Source of the DNA: Datisca glomerata
Lineage: Eukaryota; Streptophyta; Magnoliopsida; Cucurbitales; Datiscaceae
Direction of reading: 5' to 3'
Length of the DNA: 64,000 bases
NCBI GenBank assembly: GCA_003255025.1
Contig: QANY01004770.1
Location: 605,790-669,789 of the forward strand
Shown here: piece after piece, positions 1 to 12,333 of the stretch
Position numbering within the stretch: position 1 is the stretch's first letter
Layout of the letters: every line of letters begins with the position of its first letter
Made by a program: the position numbers and the translations under genes
The notes under the pieces: generated by a model
Told to the model about the DNA's origin: nothing
Database searches by the model: none
What the model saw: only the letters and a program-made list of their open reading frames with translations

Positions 1-1889
1 CGATTACAGATTTCCAGCTTTATTCGAGACCTTTTTCCATTCAGTATAGGATTTGATTCGGGATAAACTCAACATCGCTCATGAATTTTAAAAAAGCTTG
101 GTCAAATTGATTCTGATGGTGTTGTTCAGTTGAAGGGAAGGGCAACATGCTTGTTAGTGAACGTATGTTCAATGGTAATGGTGTTGTGTAGATTGGAAAA
201 GCATTTTGAATAGTTAGGCAACATGCTTGTTTGATGCTTTATTTTATCGATTATGTGTCTTGTTCTTTAGTTGCAAACTCGTAATAGGACATTGTAGTGT
301 AGGTATCTTTTTTAGCTTTACTCATGTATGAGCATAAGTATTTAGCCCCATTAGTCCTTATTCACTTCACGCCTATAGTTGTATAGTGGTTTGATGGATT
401 TTTATGCTAAAATGGTGATATAGATGACGCAAGACTAGTTTTTGATGGTATATAACACTTCCCATGTGTCTTGTCTGTATGCTTATCTGTTCACATTAAT
501 TTCATTTCCTTGCAATTTTTGTTGTATTCTTTGTATTTGAGAATTGGTCCTGTTAATCTTGATCGGAAACATATTAGTTGTGTCTGATATTTTAACAATT
601 ATACTAGTTTTAAGAGTAGCTTATTCAAAGAAAGGTCAAAGAATTACAATCAAACTGGAAATGGTTTTTTTAGACTTTCTACTATAATTTTAGGTCCGCT
701 TTAGCGCTCATCTATTCGGTGATTCTTTTTACCTTTTTGTAGGATGAGTGATCTCTTACATGCTTTATGATTCTGGCTTTAGTCGAATTTTATATATTTT
801 TTTCAATGGATTTCGGCATCGTTCTTCATTATGTCTTTCTTCCGTATGTTGCGCATATGTATATCTGTTTTTTGTTAATTTAATTTTCTAACATAATTTT
901 GTTTCTTTTTTGTTCGATGAGCTCCACTCCATTATAAGATTAACACATTATATTGACGTAGAAACCATAGCACTAATGCTATTAGCCAATAGTTAATCTC
1001 CTGCACAATTTGTGAGATTTAAAGCTTATTTGGTTGGAAAGAATTTGGTTAAAGTTGTTGTTTAAAGATGCTATTTAATAGCACTAGTTTTGTGAAAAAA
1101 ACTTGGCGATTAGATCACCACAATAGGCTATGCATACAGTCTTTATGGTTTGATGTTATGCACATAGTCTTAATGTTTTCACATGCTTTACAAAGGATAG
1201 GCTATACAAAGGATGTTATGCATATAGTCTTAATGATCAGATTTTATACACATGCTTTCAAATGTCACTTTGTTTTTTTTAATTTGTTATAAAACTCTAT
1301 ATAATATATCAACAAATCAACATGCAAGTAATATCATATGATCTTACTACTTGGGATGGTTAGTCTTATTTCATCTTTTTTTGTTGTCTGTTTTTATGAT
1401 ATTTGGCTTCAGGTTCCTTTTGAATCCCGCCTATTTTTTTATGATATTTGGCTTTAGGTTCTAATCACAACTTCCTATTGCGGACTCTGATGGAGAGATT
1501 TGGCTGCTCTATCATCACACGTTGCAACTTGATCCCAAGGGTAAAATGGTGCAGCTAAAATAGTCATTAAAAAGTAATGAGATTTGCATATTGTTATGCT
1601 ACTTTCTAATGTAATATTTGTGTAGTTATGTATAGACGTAGGTTTGGAGTGTGTTTAGAAGGGATTTGCATCGAAAGAAATATTCATTTGTAGTGGTATT
1701 TATTTCAATTTCAGATATAAGAAAAAAATGTTAATGTTTGTACTGAGAAATTGAGAATTTTCAGACAAAAAGCATTATGTTACTCCACGGAGCAATCGTG
1801 CAAACAACCTTCACCAAGGCCTTATCTGAATTGATCAAATGGAAGGATCAAGTATGAAAACGATAAATGTAAAGTACAATTATATAAGG
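1..1889. other. AT-rich anonymous sequence, no gene supported
   Basis: No long reading frame and no recognisable protein or RNA gene. A 26-bp direct repeat occurs at 1391-1416 and 1436-1461 with one mismatch. A short open stretch around 1475-1565 reads plausibly as protein, but it has no clear start and no unambiguous splice sites. The stretch could be intron or intergenic sequence of a gene lying outside the window. Confidence 0.5.
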
Positions 1890-2765
1890 CTAATATGCTA
1901 ACGATGTGCAAATATGAATGATTAAATGTGTGAAAATGGCTATGTGTTGAAAATAAAGAAGTGTGTGAAAATGATTAAATATGTGAAAATAACAAAGTGT
2001 TTGAAAGTAAGTAAGTGTGAAAAGTGATAAGTGTTTGAAAATGAGTAAGTGTTTTAAAATGACTAAGTGTGTGAACAGAAGCAAATTTGTGAAAATGACT
2101 AAATGTATGTGAAAATGAAAATGACTAAATGTGTGCAAGTGTGAAAATTGACAAGTTTGTAAAATAATTAAGTGTATGGAAATTACTAAGTGTGAAAATC
2201 GCCTAAGTGTAAAAAAATATGCCTAAGTGTTTGTGAAAATAAGTAAGTTTGTGAAAATGGCTAAGTGTTTGAAAATGACTAAGTCTGTGAAATTGGTTGA
2301 GTGTGTGAAAATTATTGAGTATATGAAAATGGTTAAATTGGTAAAGTGTTTAAAAATTACTAAACATGTATAATAGTTAAGTGTTTAAAAATGGCTAAGT
2401 GACAAAAATGTACATAAAAGTGGTAAAGGGTTAAAAAAATTACAAAGTGGTTGGAAATTACCGAGTACGTGAAAACTATTTTACTTGATACTTGTCATAA
2501 AATCACAACTACATAATTAAGAATACGTTCCTAAACATTTATGAATAAATGTTTAATTTTTCTAATAATTCATGCACTTAGCCTAAGCGTGAAAATATGG
2601 CTAAGTGCATGAGAATAACTAAATGTATCAAAACAAGTACATAAAAATGGCGAAGTATGAGAAAATTACTAAGTGAATGAAAAATGCTACGTGCATGTGA
2701 AAATAAAAAAATGACCAAGTGTATGAAAATGGCTAGGGGTATGAAAACCATCAAGTGTGTGAAAA
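1890..2765. repeat. Degenerate minisatellite, GTGTGAAAATGACTAA-type
   Basis: A run of variants of a unit of about 15-20 bp built on GTGTGAAAATGRCTAA, seen from about 1905 to 2480 and again from 2580 to 2765. A roughly 110-bp AT-rich spacer at 2470-2580 interrupts it. The short ORFs here, rich in His-Phe on the minus strand, are translations of the repeat and are not genes. Confidence 0.75.
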
Positions 2766-2940
2766 TAAAGACTAAATCCGTTGCTATAGACATTAAAACC
2801 ATCGTTATTGACACTAAAACCGCCACAATAAATACTACAACTGCCACAATACATACTAAAACCGCCGCAATAGACACTAAAACCACTGAAATAGACATTA
2901 AAACTGCCACACTAGGACCAAACGCCACAATGGGGAAATA
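2766..2940. repeat. Minisatellite, ACACTAAAACCGCCA-type
   Basis: Tandem variants of a unit of about 21-24 bp containing ATAGACACTAAAACCGCCAC. The unit follows the preceding array directly and gives a Thr/Lys/Ile-rich repeat peptide in translation. No gene is inferred. Confidence 0.7.
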
Positions 2941-3245
2941 AACGTCAACACTATATGGCGAGTCACCATTATATGGCGAGTCACCATTCAAGACTGGCGT
3001 TTGGAGGTCTGCTGGTCGCATTTGGACCCAAAACGCCAGACACGCAGTCGTTTGGCCTGTGTCACTAGGACACATGCCAAACGCCTTTTACTATGGTGTT
3101 TGGGGCTCAAACGTGTCCAGTGGGCCCCAAACGCTAGTCATGGCTAGCAAACCGCCTACCATGACTGGCGTTTGGGGCCTACTGGTCACGTTTGGGCCCC
3201 AAACGCCAGACACATTGGCGTTTGGTCTCAATACTCGATATTAAG
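2941..3245. repeat. GGCGTTTGG-rich repeat block with inverted copies
   Basis: The motif GGCGTTTGG and its complement CCAAACGCC alternate every 20-40 bp, and the block is much more GC-rich than its flanks. One pair forms a 14-bp perfect stem (3165-3178 with 3196-3209) around a 17-nt loop. The short ORFs on both strands are repeat translations. Confidence 0.75.
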
Positions 3246-3449
3246 CTTAAAAAACCTAGATGGATAAATGAAAATAAAATATATTTATATGCTTATAAAT
3301 TAAAACGTAAATAGGTTATTTTTCAAATTTTATGGGGTTGTAATTTATAAAATATAAGGTTAAAATTTTAATCTTTTAGCGGATATGTTTGATTTAAGGA
3401 TAGATACTGACCTTTAAGGATTATACGTGTTCATCAAACCGATAAATAA

Positions 3450-4540
3450 GATTTACCGACCATCATAACATCACGACCTATAATACTACATGGTTAAAAC
3501 ATGTCTCCCTCGATAATCGTGACAAAAGTACAACAATATTATCAATGATAACTTTTAACAAGTTATGAATAAGTGTTCAATTATATCGTAAATTACTTAA
3601 TCCAATCTAATTTCACTTAATAAGTAAATATGGTAAATATTTACATTTATAGAATGAGTTTTTTCTATTTTTATCGATGATTAGTCTGGTGTACGGTAGT
3701 TAATTAAAAAATTATAAATTTTAGATATTTAGTGAAGACGGAGATTAGGGCCACAAAAATGATTATTAGAGCAAAATAAATGGCGTCTAGGGGACACATT
3801 AGCGATCGTTGGTTATGAAATGGTGTTTAGGGTGTTGATTGGCGATTGGAGCCATTAAACTGGCGTTTGGCAACAAAGGATGACAATTTTCACTTTCAAG
3901 ATGGCGTTTGGAGGCTAAAGAATGGTGTTTGGAAGCTGAAAAGTGGCATTTTTTTTTGTTCACCAAATTCGTAATGGGGTACAAATGAAATCTTGAGGGG
4001 CTCACCAAAATATTTCACGTACAAAATTAATAATTACCGACTATCATAATATCACAACATATAATTATATTTGGTTAAAACCCGTCTCACTCGATACTTC
4101 TCACAAAAGCATAACAACATTATCAATGATAACTTTTATCGAGTTTATGATTAAGTGTTCAATTTTTTTGTGAATCCTTGATTAATCCAATTTAATTTCA
4201 CATAATAAGTGAGTATCGTGAATGTTTGCATTGAAATAACGATTTTTTATTTTTATCAATGATTTTTTTGGTGTACCGTAAATAATTACAAAAATATCAA
4301 TTTTAAGGTTGATTGTGAAGAATGGCGATTAGAGCTATATAAATGACGATTAGGCCCAAAAACTGGTGACCGAGAGGGAGACTGGCGATTGCCTATTTAT
4401 ACATGGCGTTTAGGAATGAAACAGGCGATTGGAGGCATAAAACTAGTGTTTGGCTTTGACAATACGATTAGCACCTTTAGAATGACGTTTAGGGGCTAAG
4501 AATAGGTGATTCGCCTATTAGGTATGGCGATTAGTTTGTA
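3450..4540. repeat. Higher-order duplication (about 580 bp) with GGCGATTAG minisatellite
   Basis: The AT-rich segment 3450-3720 is clearly repeated at 4030-4310. Shared landmarks include ATCAATGATAACTTTTA, starting near 3541 and near 4122, an offset of about 580 bp. Each copy is followed by a run of short GGCGTTTGG/GGCGATTAG units (about 3780-3960 and 4320-4545). A shorter related segment at 2470-2580 suggests a third, partial copy. Confidence 0.7.
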
Positions 4541-5430
4541 CATATTTGTTGAATCCCAATACATATTTGGTGAATCCCAATACATATTTGGTGAATCCCA
4601 ATACATATTTGGTGAATCTCAATACGTATTTGGTGAACCCCAATACGTATTTGGTGAATCATAGTACGTATTTGGTGAACCATAGTACGTATTTGGTGAA
4701 CCATAGTACGTATTTGGTGAATCCCTCCAAGAATTATTATTTTGTACATATCTGGTGAACCCCACTACGTAATTGGTGAACCTCGGTGCGTAATGGTGAA
4801 CCCAGTACATAATTAGTGAATCCCAATACGTCTTTTATAAATCCCTCTAAGAATTATTAATTTTTACATATTTGGTAAACCTCACTACGTAATTGGAGAA
4901 CCATAGTACGTAATTGGTGAACCCCAATACATATTTGGTGAACCCCTCTAAGAATTATTATTTGTATGTAATTGGTGAGCCCCAGTACGTAATTGTTGAA
5001 CCCTAGTACATATTTGGTGAACCTCACTATGTAATTGGTGAACCCTAGTACGTGTTTGGTGAACCCCTCTAAGAATTATTAATTTATACGTATTTGGTGA
5101 ACATCACTACATAATTGGTGAACCACTGTACGTAATTGGTGAACCACAATACGTATTTGGTATACTCATCCAAGAATTATTAATTTGTACGTATTTGATG
5201 AACCTCACTATTAGTGAACCTTAGTATGTAAGTGGTAAACTCCAGTACGTATTTGGTGAAACCCTCTAAGAATTATTAATGTGTATATATTTGGTGAACT
5301 ACTCTACGTAATTGGTGAACCTCAGTATGTATTTTGTGAAACCCTCCAAGAATTATTAATTTGTATGTATTTGAAGAACCCCAGTACGTATTTAGTGAAC
5401 CTCAATACATATTTGGTGAACAAAAAAAAC
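4541..5430. repeat. 21-bp minisatellite array, about 40 units
   Basis: Tandem 21-bp units of the form GGTGAAYCCCARTACRTATTT run through this stretch. The unit length is a multiple of three, so all frames give seven-residue repeat peptides such as NPNTYLV; these are not genes. A spacer containing AAGAATTATTA recurs at 4729, 4849, 4950, 5071, 5172, 5268 and 5348, giving an irregular higher-order period of 80-121 bp. Confidence 0.9.
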
Positions 5431-5589
5431 TTGTTAGCTGTTGGGTTTTGTGTGGCCCAGATTGCTTCAAATATAATCTAAGGGTCACAATGGCCTAGCA
5501 TGGTCACGAGTTGGGTGGATAGCCTACATGACTTTATCTCTCTCAAAGGTACTAAATGATATTTTATTTGTAAATAAAAATCTAAGAAG

Positions 5590-6755
5590 TTTTCTTTTGG
5601 AATGTTCAACTGTCGGTTTGGTCAGATTTTTGGAGAAAAATAAGATCAGACCGAAAATCACGGTGCTCTTGTATAGAGGACCGAACCGACCATACATTTG
5701 GAAAAAATCTAGACCGACCAAACCAAAATTCAACGGTCGGTTCAGACAGATTTAATGGTTTAAATACATGTTTATGTTGCAAAATATTTATTGAGTTGCC
5801 ATTGTTAAGTCATTCCAGTAGGGGTAAAAAAGGTAGCCAGTAATAGTAGTAGAACTCTATACTTAGTTGAATGAGTGCAAGAGGATGAAAGAACCAAAAA
5901 CAACAATTTCATACAGATTCACATGGTTGAACAAAAGCTGAATAAATGTCTCTAAAATGCAATCACAATAAATTTCAGCCACAAGTGATAATATGTTACT
6001 TCAATTACATAAAACCCCCAAAACAATAAAAGATAACCCTAGCTAATGCTAATTAAACTAAAACCAAGGTTGAGAAAATGATATATGGTACTATTGATTT
6101 CCATCCTCTCAAGATTTGCAACATAATTTGTGTGAGTGGTCTCAGTGGTTGTGCATGGGTAAAAAACATAGAGAAAGGGTTTTCTCAATGATACAGAGAT
6201 AGGTTTTTCTTAGAGAGAGAGAGATGGAGGGGGGACATTCGGCGGTCAATAGGAGGGAAGGCTTTGGGGGTTCGACTGTGGCGTTTGGGGTTTTGAGCGA
6301 TCAAACAAAAAAACTATACCTCTTTATTCTATGCGGAAGACGTGAAGAGCCCTGACCTCAGAGATGGAAAATGAAAAGGACCCTCTATGTTCTTAGAGAC
6401 GAAGTGGCATGTGCTGTATGGAAGAGGGACTGAGCTGAGGGAGAGGGACTGAGCTGAGGGAGAGGGACTGAGCTGAGAGGAGCCGAGAGGGAGGAGACTT
6501 TATTTAACCAAAAACAAGTAAAACCCTAAAAAAATGGATTGGTCGGATCGGTCCAAAATTAACAAAAATTCTGGGCCGGACCGGTCAAATCGATCCAGAA
6601 TTAACAGAAATTCTAGACCGAACTGAAATTTCGGTCCTCTCTAAAAGGAGAACCGAACCGACCATTAACAAGAAAAAAATCATCCATACCGATTAACTTC
6701 AGTTCAGTCCAATTCGGATTAAACGGTATGACGGTTTTTGAGCACCCATAGTTTT
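5590..6755. repeat. Possible non-autonomous element bounded by GGTCGGTTCGGT-type repeats
   Basis: Two blocks, 5605-5760 and 6528-6755, are rich in interleaved CGGTTCGGT / ACCGAACCGACC motifs on both strands, and the second ends in a GTATGACGGTTTTTGAGCACCC-like segment. Ends of this composition resemble those of non-autonomous hAT-type elements in plants, although terminal inverted repeats and target duplications could not be set exactly. Between the blocks lies AT-rich sequence plus a GA-rich patch at 6210-6290. The identity of the element is an inference. Confidence 0.35.
6424..6478. repeat. 19-bp direct repeat, three copies
   Basis: Three nearly perfect head-to-tail copies of GAGGGACTGAGCTGAGGGA. 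It is a short local minisatellite inside the preceding element-like block. Confidence 0.85.
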
Positions 6756-6759
6756 CTCC

Positions 6760-7990
6760 TTCTTTATCTTTGTCCGCCCTCTAAATTTGGCCATAAGAGG
6801 AATGTTGCTCCTCTCAAATTAAGGAGAGGAAGAACCAGACATAAACAAGTCTATTTGGCCGTAAGTGTAACGTCTCTTCTCTAAATTGCATTCGCATAAA
6901 CCCTTGGTTTAGTCTTGTAGAAAGAATAGAAGGTGAAAGAAAAACAATTTTTTACCATGTTGCTTATGAACCGGGTGTCTTCTGCTTGTAAGCTATCGAT
7001 GGACTGGGTTTGATGGAAGGATATTTGTGCTCTTCTTATAAATAAACTTTTATGAACAATTTTTCATAATCTAAATAGTGTGATCATACTGATTTTCTTA
7101 TTTTGTTTATAAGTGTTGCATCTGTAATTGCAATTTTTACCAACATGGTGAATAAAATTTCTTTCTCTACTTCTGATTTTGTATTTGCCAATCTGACTTA
7201 CATGATTAATAATATTCTCTCTGCTTCTGATTTTTTTCTTCTATTTGGTTATATAAGATTCCATTAAGGACATTGTTCTCGGTTTAGCTATAATTGTGTG
7301 GTCTAGATGTTTAATGAAAGTTCCCAACCAAATTTATTGGATTTTCATTGAGTTTACAAAATGGGTTAACGATTTTCATTTTTTTGGGCATGACATGAAT
7401 CTTTTGAACAAAAACAAGCAAGCATGTTTTTGGCTTTAGACAGGCTATTTGCCTTGCACAATGTGTTGTTGACTGAGTTAAGCTAGACTGATGAAAGCCT
7501 TCATTTCTGCGTATCATCTATCGAAATAAGAAATCTTTATAAGTAATTGATTGCCGTATAAATTGCTTTATCATCGTATTTTATAAGTTCCAGTTAATTA
7601 AAAGACAAACGACATGCATTCTTCAACCTTTTAAACTTAGAGACGTACTTTCATTTCTCAACAACTCAAAGTCTCTACCACAAAGATTACATGTTGGCCT
7701 GCCTCGAGCTAGGGAATCCTGCATCATTGATAAAAATCAGTTTTAACAAAATATTCTTTCAAGGAAAACAAAGCACTCAAAAGAAGAGTAAGAGTAGCTA
7801 AAACTAAGCTGGTGTAATATTATGTTACCTTGAAAGAACATAAAACTTGGAAGAATAATAGGGTTATTTTATAAATGCTCTAGATAGCCTCCATGTTTTT
7901 GAACTCCTGGACATATGGTCATTGCTTCTTGGGGTGCCAATTTATGTTTGAAGAACCATATATTCTATCATAATCTGCATTTCCTACATG
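6760..7990. other. Non-coding stretch, nothing recognised
   Basis: AT-rich sequence with no supported gene. Short ORFs up to 68 codons have no recognisable domain. No repeats or element ends were found by eye. Confidence 0.45.
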
Positions 7991-9014
7991 ATCATCCCTA
8001 TTTGACTCCTACAAGGAATTAAATATTAACCGGGGGTGATTTCCTCGTCGAAAAACCTCCAATGTCTAAGTCAATATTCCGACATAATTTTCTTAGGGGA
8101 GAGTAGGCATACCTCTTACGTTTGTTAGTAGATGTATTTATACCTGGGTCTTCGGTGGGAGGAAGTGGGTCAAAGAAACCTCTCGGAGGCATGCTGGGGA
8201 AGCCTCACAAGACATGAAGCATGTCTTTGATTGGACATAATGGAGGCGACCTTGTCATAAGAAATTCAGCATTAAGTGTCGAAAGGACCAAACGGAGACT
8301 ATCCTGACATCCTGTCATGGCGATTGGGCCTTTTAAGGTGCTACTTTCAGTGAGTAATGATAGTCTTGTGCTCGGGATTATCCAAGCCTCTTTGTGGACT
8401 TTTATTCCTCCCATTTTGTGTGCTCGGGTCTGTGTAACCTGAGCATCCTCGATGTTGATCATGTGAGATTGGTTCTTTTCTCCCAAGACTTTTCTTCATC
8501 GGGGGCCCTAATACGGTGTAATACATGTCATTGCGTCATTGATGGTTGGGAAAACACGCATAACAGTTGCCCCTAGTCGAGGACTTGGGTGGCCTCTTAT
8601 ACTCAGGTCTGAAGACTCCATCATATGAGCTAGACTTCACCTACCTTGGGCATCTCACTCTTGTGCCTTAAGTTTCATTCGTCAAGGGAGACTACACCAA
8701 ATGAAATTAATTATTTGACCATTTTTGCGTGGTTTCGCCTTTTTCTTGGTTCGAAATCGTTAACCTCATGGGAGTGGGGGCATTAATGGTGCATGGATAC
8801 ACGTAAAGGAGCATGACTTCCTGTCGCTTCATCCCTGATGTGGCGTTTCATCCCTCTTGGGAGTGGGGGCATTAATGATTGATTTGATGATGTTTCGTCT
8901 ACTGTAATCCTCTCGTTGATTCGCGAAATGGTTGTTCATTGATTGTAAGGTAGCTTAAATGGCCACCATCATGGCCCCTTTTATTGCCCATTAAATGGAC
9001 GGTTTCACCGTTCG

Positions 9015-9030
9015 AGGCCTATAAATGGGC
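9015..9030 (+). promoter_or_regulatory. Putative LTR TATA box of family X
   Basis: GGCCTATAAATGGGCAG sits here. The homologous position in copy 2 (around 33767-33782) reads GGCCTATAAATAAATG. Conservation between the two copies and the CT-rich sequence that follows fit an LTR promoter, but activity is unknown. Confidence 0.4.
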
Positions 9031-10496
9031 AGTCTGCCTTCTCATTTCCATCATCCTTGTCTTCTTGACAGAGTTGAAATCTCTGTCCATCTTTGTCCTT
9101 CCTCCCGATTTATTTTTTTGAACAATTATCTTCCCCCCTTGGGGCTTCTTCCATTTTAGAGCTGGTTCTCATTCAAGATCTTCCTCCATTCTCAGGATTG
9201 TTGCTTCCCTTTCTGTCTTCTTTTATGTCGTTCCCTGAAGCCGTCAATGTTCCATTCATGTCTATTTTCCTATTGTCAATAAGCATGTTCGGCGAATCCT
9301 TTGTCCGTGTCGACTATCCGCCTCTAGTGATCAAGACTTTACCCTTAACAAGGGTATGTAATCTTGTCGATATCCTTGTCCTTTGCTTCATAATGAAGCA
9401 CCTTTACCGGCCACAACCTATCTCCTTCCTTTCGTGCTGCCATTCATTCCGATCTTTCACCAATTTACTCCACCAACCGTTTGGAGTGGGTTGATGTACC
9501 GGGAGTAAGCCGAGGATGGAATCATTCCAAACCCAAGGATGGGTGTCTCCTTCCTTTCTCCCTCTAAGGGGAAGAGATTGAGGCCCCAAGAGCAGAGAAA
9601 CCAGAATCTTTGACACCTTTCAAGGAAGTTGTGGAGATCATGCGACCACCACCCAAACGTGGGGGTCTTTTCCTTTCAAGCTAGCCTAGGAAGGGGTCTG
9701 CCCTTTTAACCGAGGAGATTTTTTGTGACGCCCCGATCCCCGAGGGTTAAACATACGTGTAATTTCACAATTTTGAAATCTTCAATTCAAAACAAACCCT
9801 AATTTTAAGAAAATTCCCAAATTGAAATTCGTAATTTACCATGATGGGAAAAACCCTGACCTTCAATAGCGGAAGCATTAAACTTATCCATGATCAGAAT
9901 CTTAATCATAAAATAACGGAAGCAATAAAGTGTCTTAAATGCATAATTAATAAAACCTTGAAAAACTAAATTAAATTCTGAAATAACGTCAAAACTTGAA
10001 ATCCATAATCCATGAAACTTTCACTTATCATAATTCGTAGAAAATCATATTGTAAAATAAACTACTTGAATAACCAAATTTAACAGAAAATGTTTTCCTA
10101 AGTTTTTAATCAAATCATAAACTGAAAACATAAATTCATCTGATCTAACTGGTTATGACAATCTCTCACTCATGCTGCTCGCCATCACTACCTGCATCAT
10201 AATTAACTGTGGGGGAATGAGTATTTTAATATACTCAGTAAGCAAACTCACATAATAACATGCATCCACATATCATAAATGCAATCATGACATAACATAA
10301 CTGAACTTGACATATAACATAAATGAAATAAAGTAACGTACTTGATCATGACATGGCTTAACATAGCACGCAGATAACACGTGTTTCAAACAGAACCATT
10401 TAACAATCTTAATCATATCTTGGCTTGTCATATTGTCTAGTTAACAACCTAATCAGAACTGATCACACGTTAACTGAAACACATCATAACGAATTG

Positions 10497-10715
10497 GGCG
10501 ACGAAACAGATGGCACACATCGGGCGACGAAACAGATGACACTCATTGGGCGACAGAGCAGATGGCACTCATAGGTGATGAAAAACGTGAACAGATGGCA
10601 CCTCATGAGTGACGAAAAATATTTACAGATGACACCCAATGAATGACCAAAACATGAACAGATGACACTCTATGTGTGACGAAAGCATGAACAGATGACA
10701 CCCATTTGTTTAACA
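10497..10715. repeat. Tandem repeat of 26-33 bp, about seven copies
   Basis: Units built on GGGCGACGAAACAGATGACAC repeat about seven times, with the spacing lengthening from 26 to about 33 bp along the array. The array lies inside the solo LTR and is probably an LTR-internal minisatellite. Confidence 0.85.
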
Positions 10716-11599
10716 GAACATAACGTGAACAGTCCTGATTCCTTGTTAACTAAAGATCATGCTTAAGTTCATATTTTGCTTAATTACCACTTGATTGAAT
10801 TAACCTCATAACTTGTAGAATCCAACGTATGACAAAAATTAATCATATAATGTACACTGATACATATAACAGAATCAAACATGATAACATACTACGCAAA
10901 TCAGTCATACTCAGACGTTTATCTCTTGATAATCACATTAATAACTGAACACAAATCAATTACCAAAGTATTAACCAAATATAATAATTATCGAAAAATA
11001 GTTAAACAGATAACAAATACATGATACAATTATAACATCAGAGTCACATCGTTATATAAGTCAATTTACTCAAACATATTTATGAAAGTAACATGCTTAT
11101 AGACAATTAAAGCTGATGAGAATAACACATGTAAATTCACTTACACAAGCATATATATTTATCACACATGGGTCACATTACGATATAAATTCACTTATAC
11201 AAAGCATATACATTTATAACAACGGGAGTCACACCATCATGTAAGCCCACTTACCTGAAGTGGAAGAATGAATTGAACAATTAATGACCTGAAATCCCCA
11301 AAAAATATAATCACTAAATTGTTTTGAAATCAAATAATATAAACACATTTTTAATATCATAAAATAGAAAATATAGATTTAATTAAAATAGTGCAAAATG
11401 GTCAGAACGAGGTCGAAAAACAACATATCGGGTCCAGAGTCAAAAGATAAAGTGTTCGGGTCAAAAGGTTCATACCAGTCCGGTTCAATTTTATCTTATG
11501 GACCAGTTCAGACCAGTCCGAGTGAGCTAAATCGATTCGGTTAGATGAACCGGTTCAGAACAGAGCAACTGGGTGCAAGACCCAGTTGCAGAACGGAAA

Positions 11600-12185
11600 G
11601 TGCAACTAAACAGGGGGGAAGAGAGAGAGAAAATGAGAAGGAGAGAGAAACAAACAGGGGAAGAGAAACAGTGAGGGAAACTGAGAGGGGAAGAGAGATA
11701 GGGATGAAGAGAGAAGCGGAGGGAGACAGAGATAGAGAGAAACAGAGAGAGACAGAGATAGAGAGAGAAAAACAGAGGACGAGAGAAAGGGAAACAGAAG
11801 GAAGGGGAAAAGGAGCCTCGGTGATAAACACCGGTGATGGCAGAAGCAAAGAGAGAGAGAGAGAGAAAGAAGAAGGATGCAGGGAGAGTCAGAGAGAAGG
11901 AGAAAACGAGATAGGGGGGAATGAGAAGGAGAAAGAAACAGAGAGGGGAAAGAAAATAAAAACAGTGAGGGAAAAAAGAAAGAGCAAAGGGATAGCTAAG
12001 AGAGAAAAACAGAGGGAGGGAGGGAGAGCAACAAAGGGTTACAGAGAAGCAGAGGAAAAGAGAAGAGAAAAACAGATATGGGAAGAAACAGGGAGAGGAG
12101 GACGAAGCAAGGATGAGGGAGAAAGACAAAAACAGAGAGAGAAAGAGATTAAAGAAAGAAAGAGATTAAAGAAAGAAAGAGAAGA
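11600..12185. repeat. GA-rich low-complexity tract
   Basis: About 580 bp of nearly pure purine on the plus strand (GAGAGA, GAAACAGAG). It yields long but meaningless frames on both strands: Glu/Arg/Lys-rich on plus (248 codons) and Ser/Leu/Phe-rich on minus (200 codons). It lies within the solo LTR. Confidence 0.9.
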
Positions 12186-12312
12186 TTACCCAAATTCAAT
12201 TAGAGAGAGACTAACGAAGGAGAAGAGCTGCGCGGGGGAGGAGAGGCTGCAAGGGGGAGGAGAGGCTGCAAGGGGGAGGAGAGGGCTGTAAGAGAAGAAA
12301 TTGTTGTTTAGG

Positions 12313-12333
12313 AATATATATATATATATATAN
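12313..12333. repeat. AT dinucleotide microsatellite ending at an ambiguous base
   Basis: A run of about ten TA units ends at an N (12333). The true repeat length is therefore not resolved in this assembly. Confidence 0.9.

Noticed and set aside
2578..3075. 165-codon minus-strand ORF with a Val/Ile-rich stretch that looks membrane-like
   Set aside because: The hydrophobic part is the ACTAAAACCGCC repeat read on the minus strand, joined to two other repeat types.
4531..4758. Overlapping ORFs on both strands with seven-residue repeats
   Set aside because: The 21-bp repeat unit is divisible by three, so every frame without a stop stays open.
2760..5430. CRISPR-like regular repeats
   Set aside because: The units are directly adjacent with no unique spacers, and the genome is a plant.
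11545..12291. 248-codon plus-strand ORF and 200-codon minus-strand ORF
   Set aside because: Both are translations of a nearly pure GA tract inside a solo LTR; the composition is Glu/Arg/Lys or Ser/Leu/Phe only.
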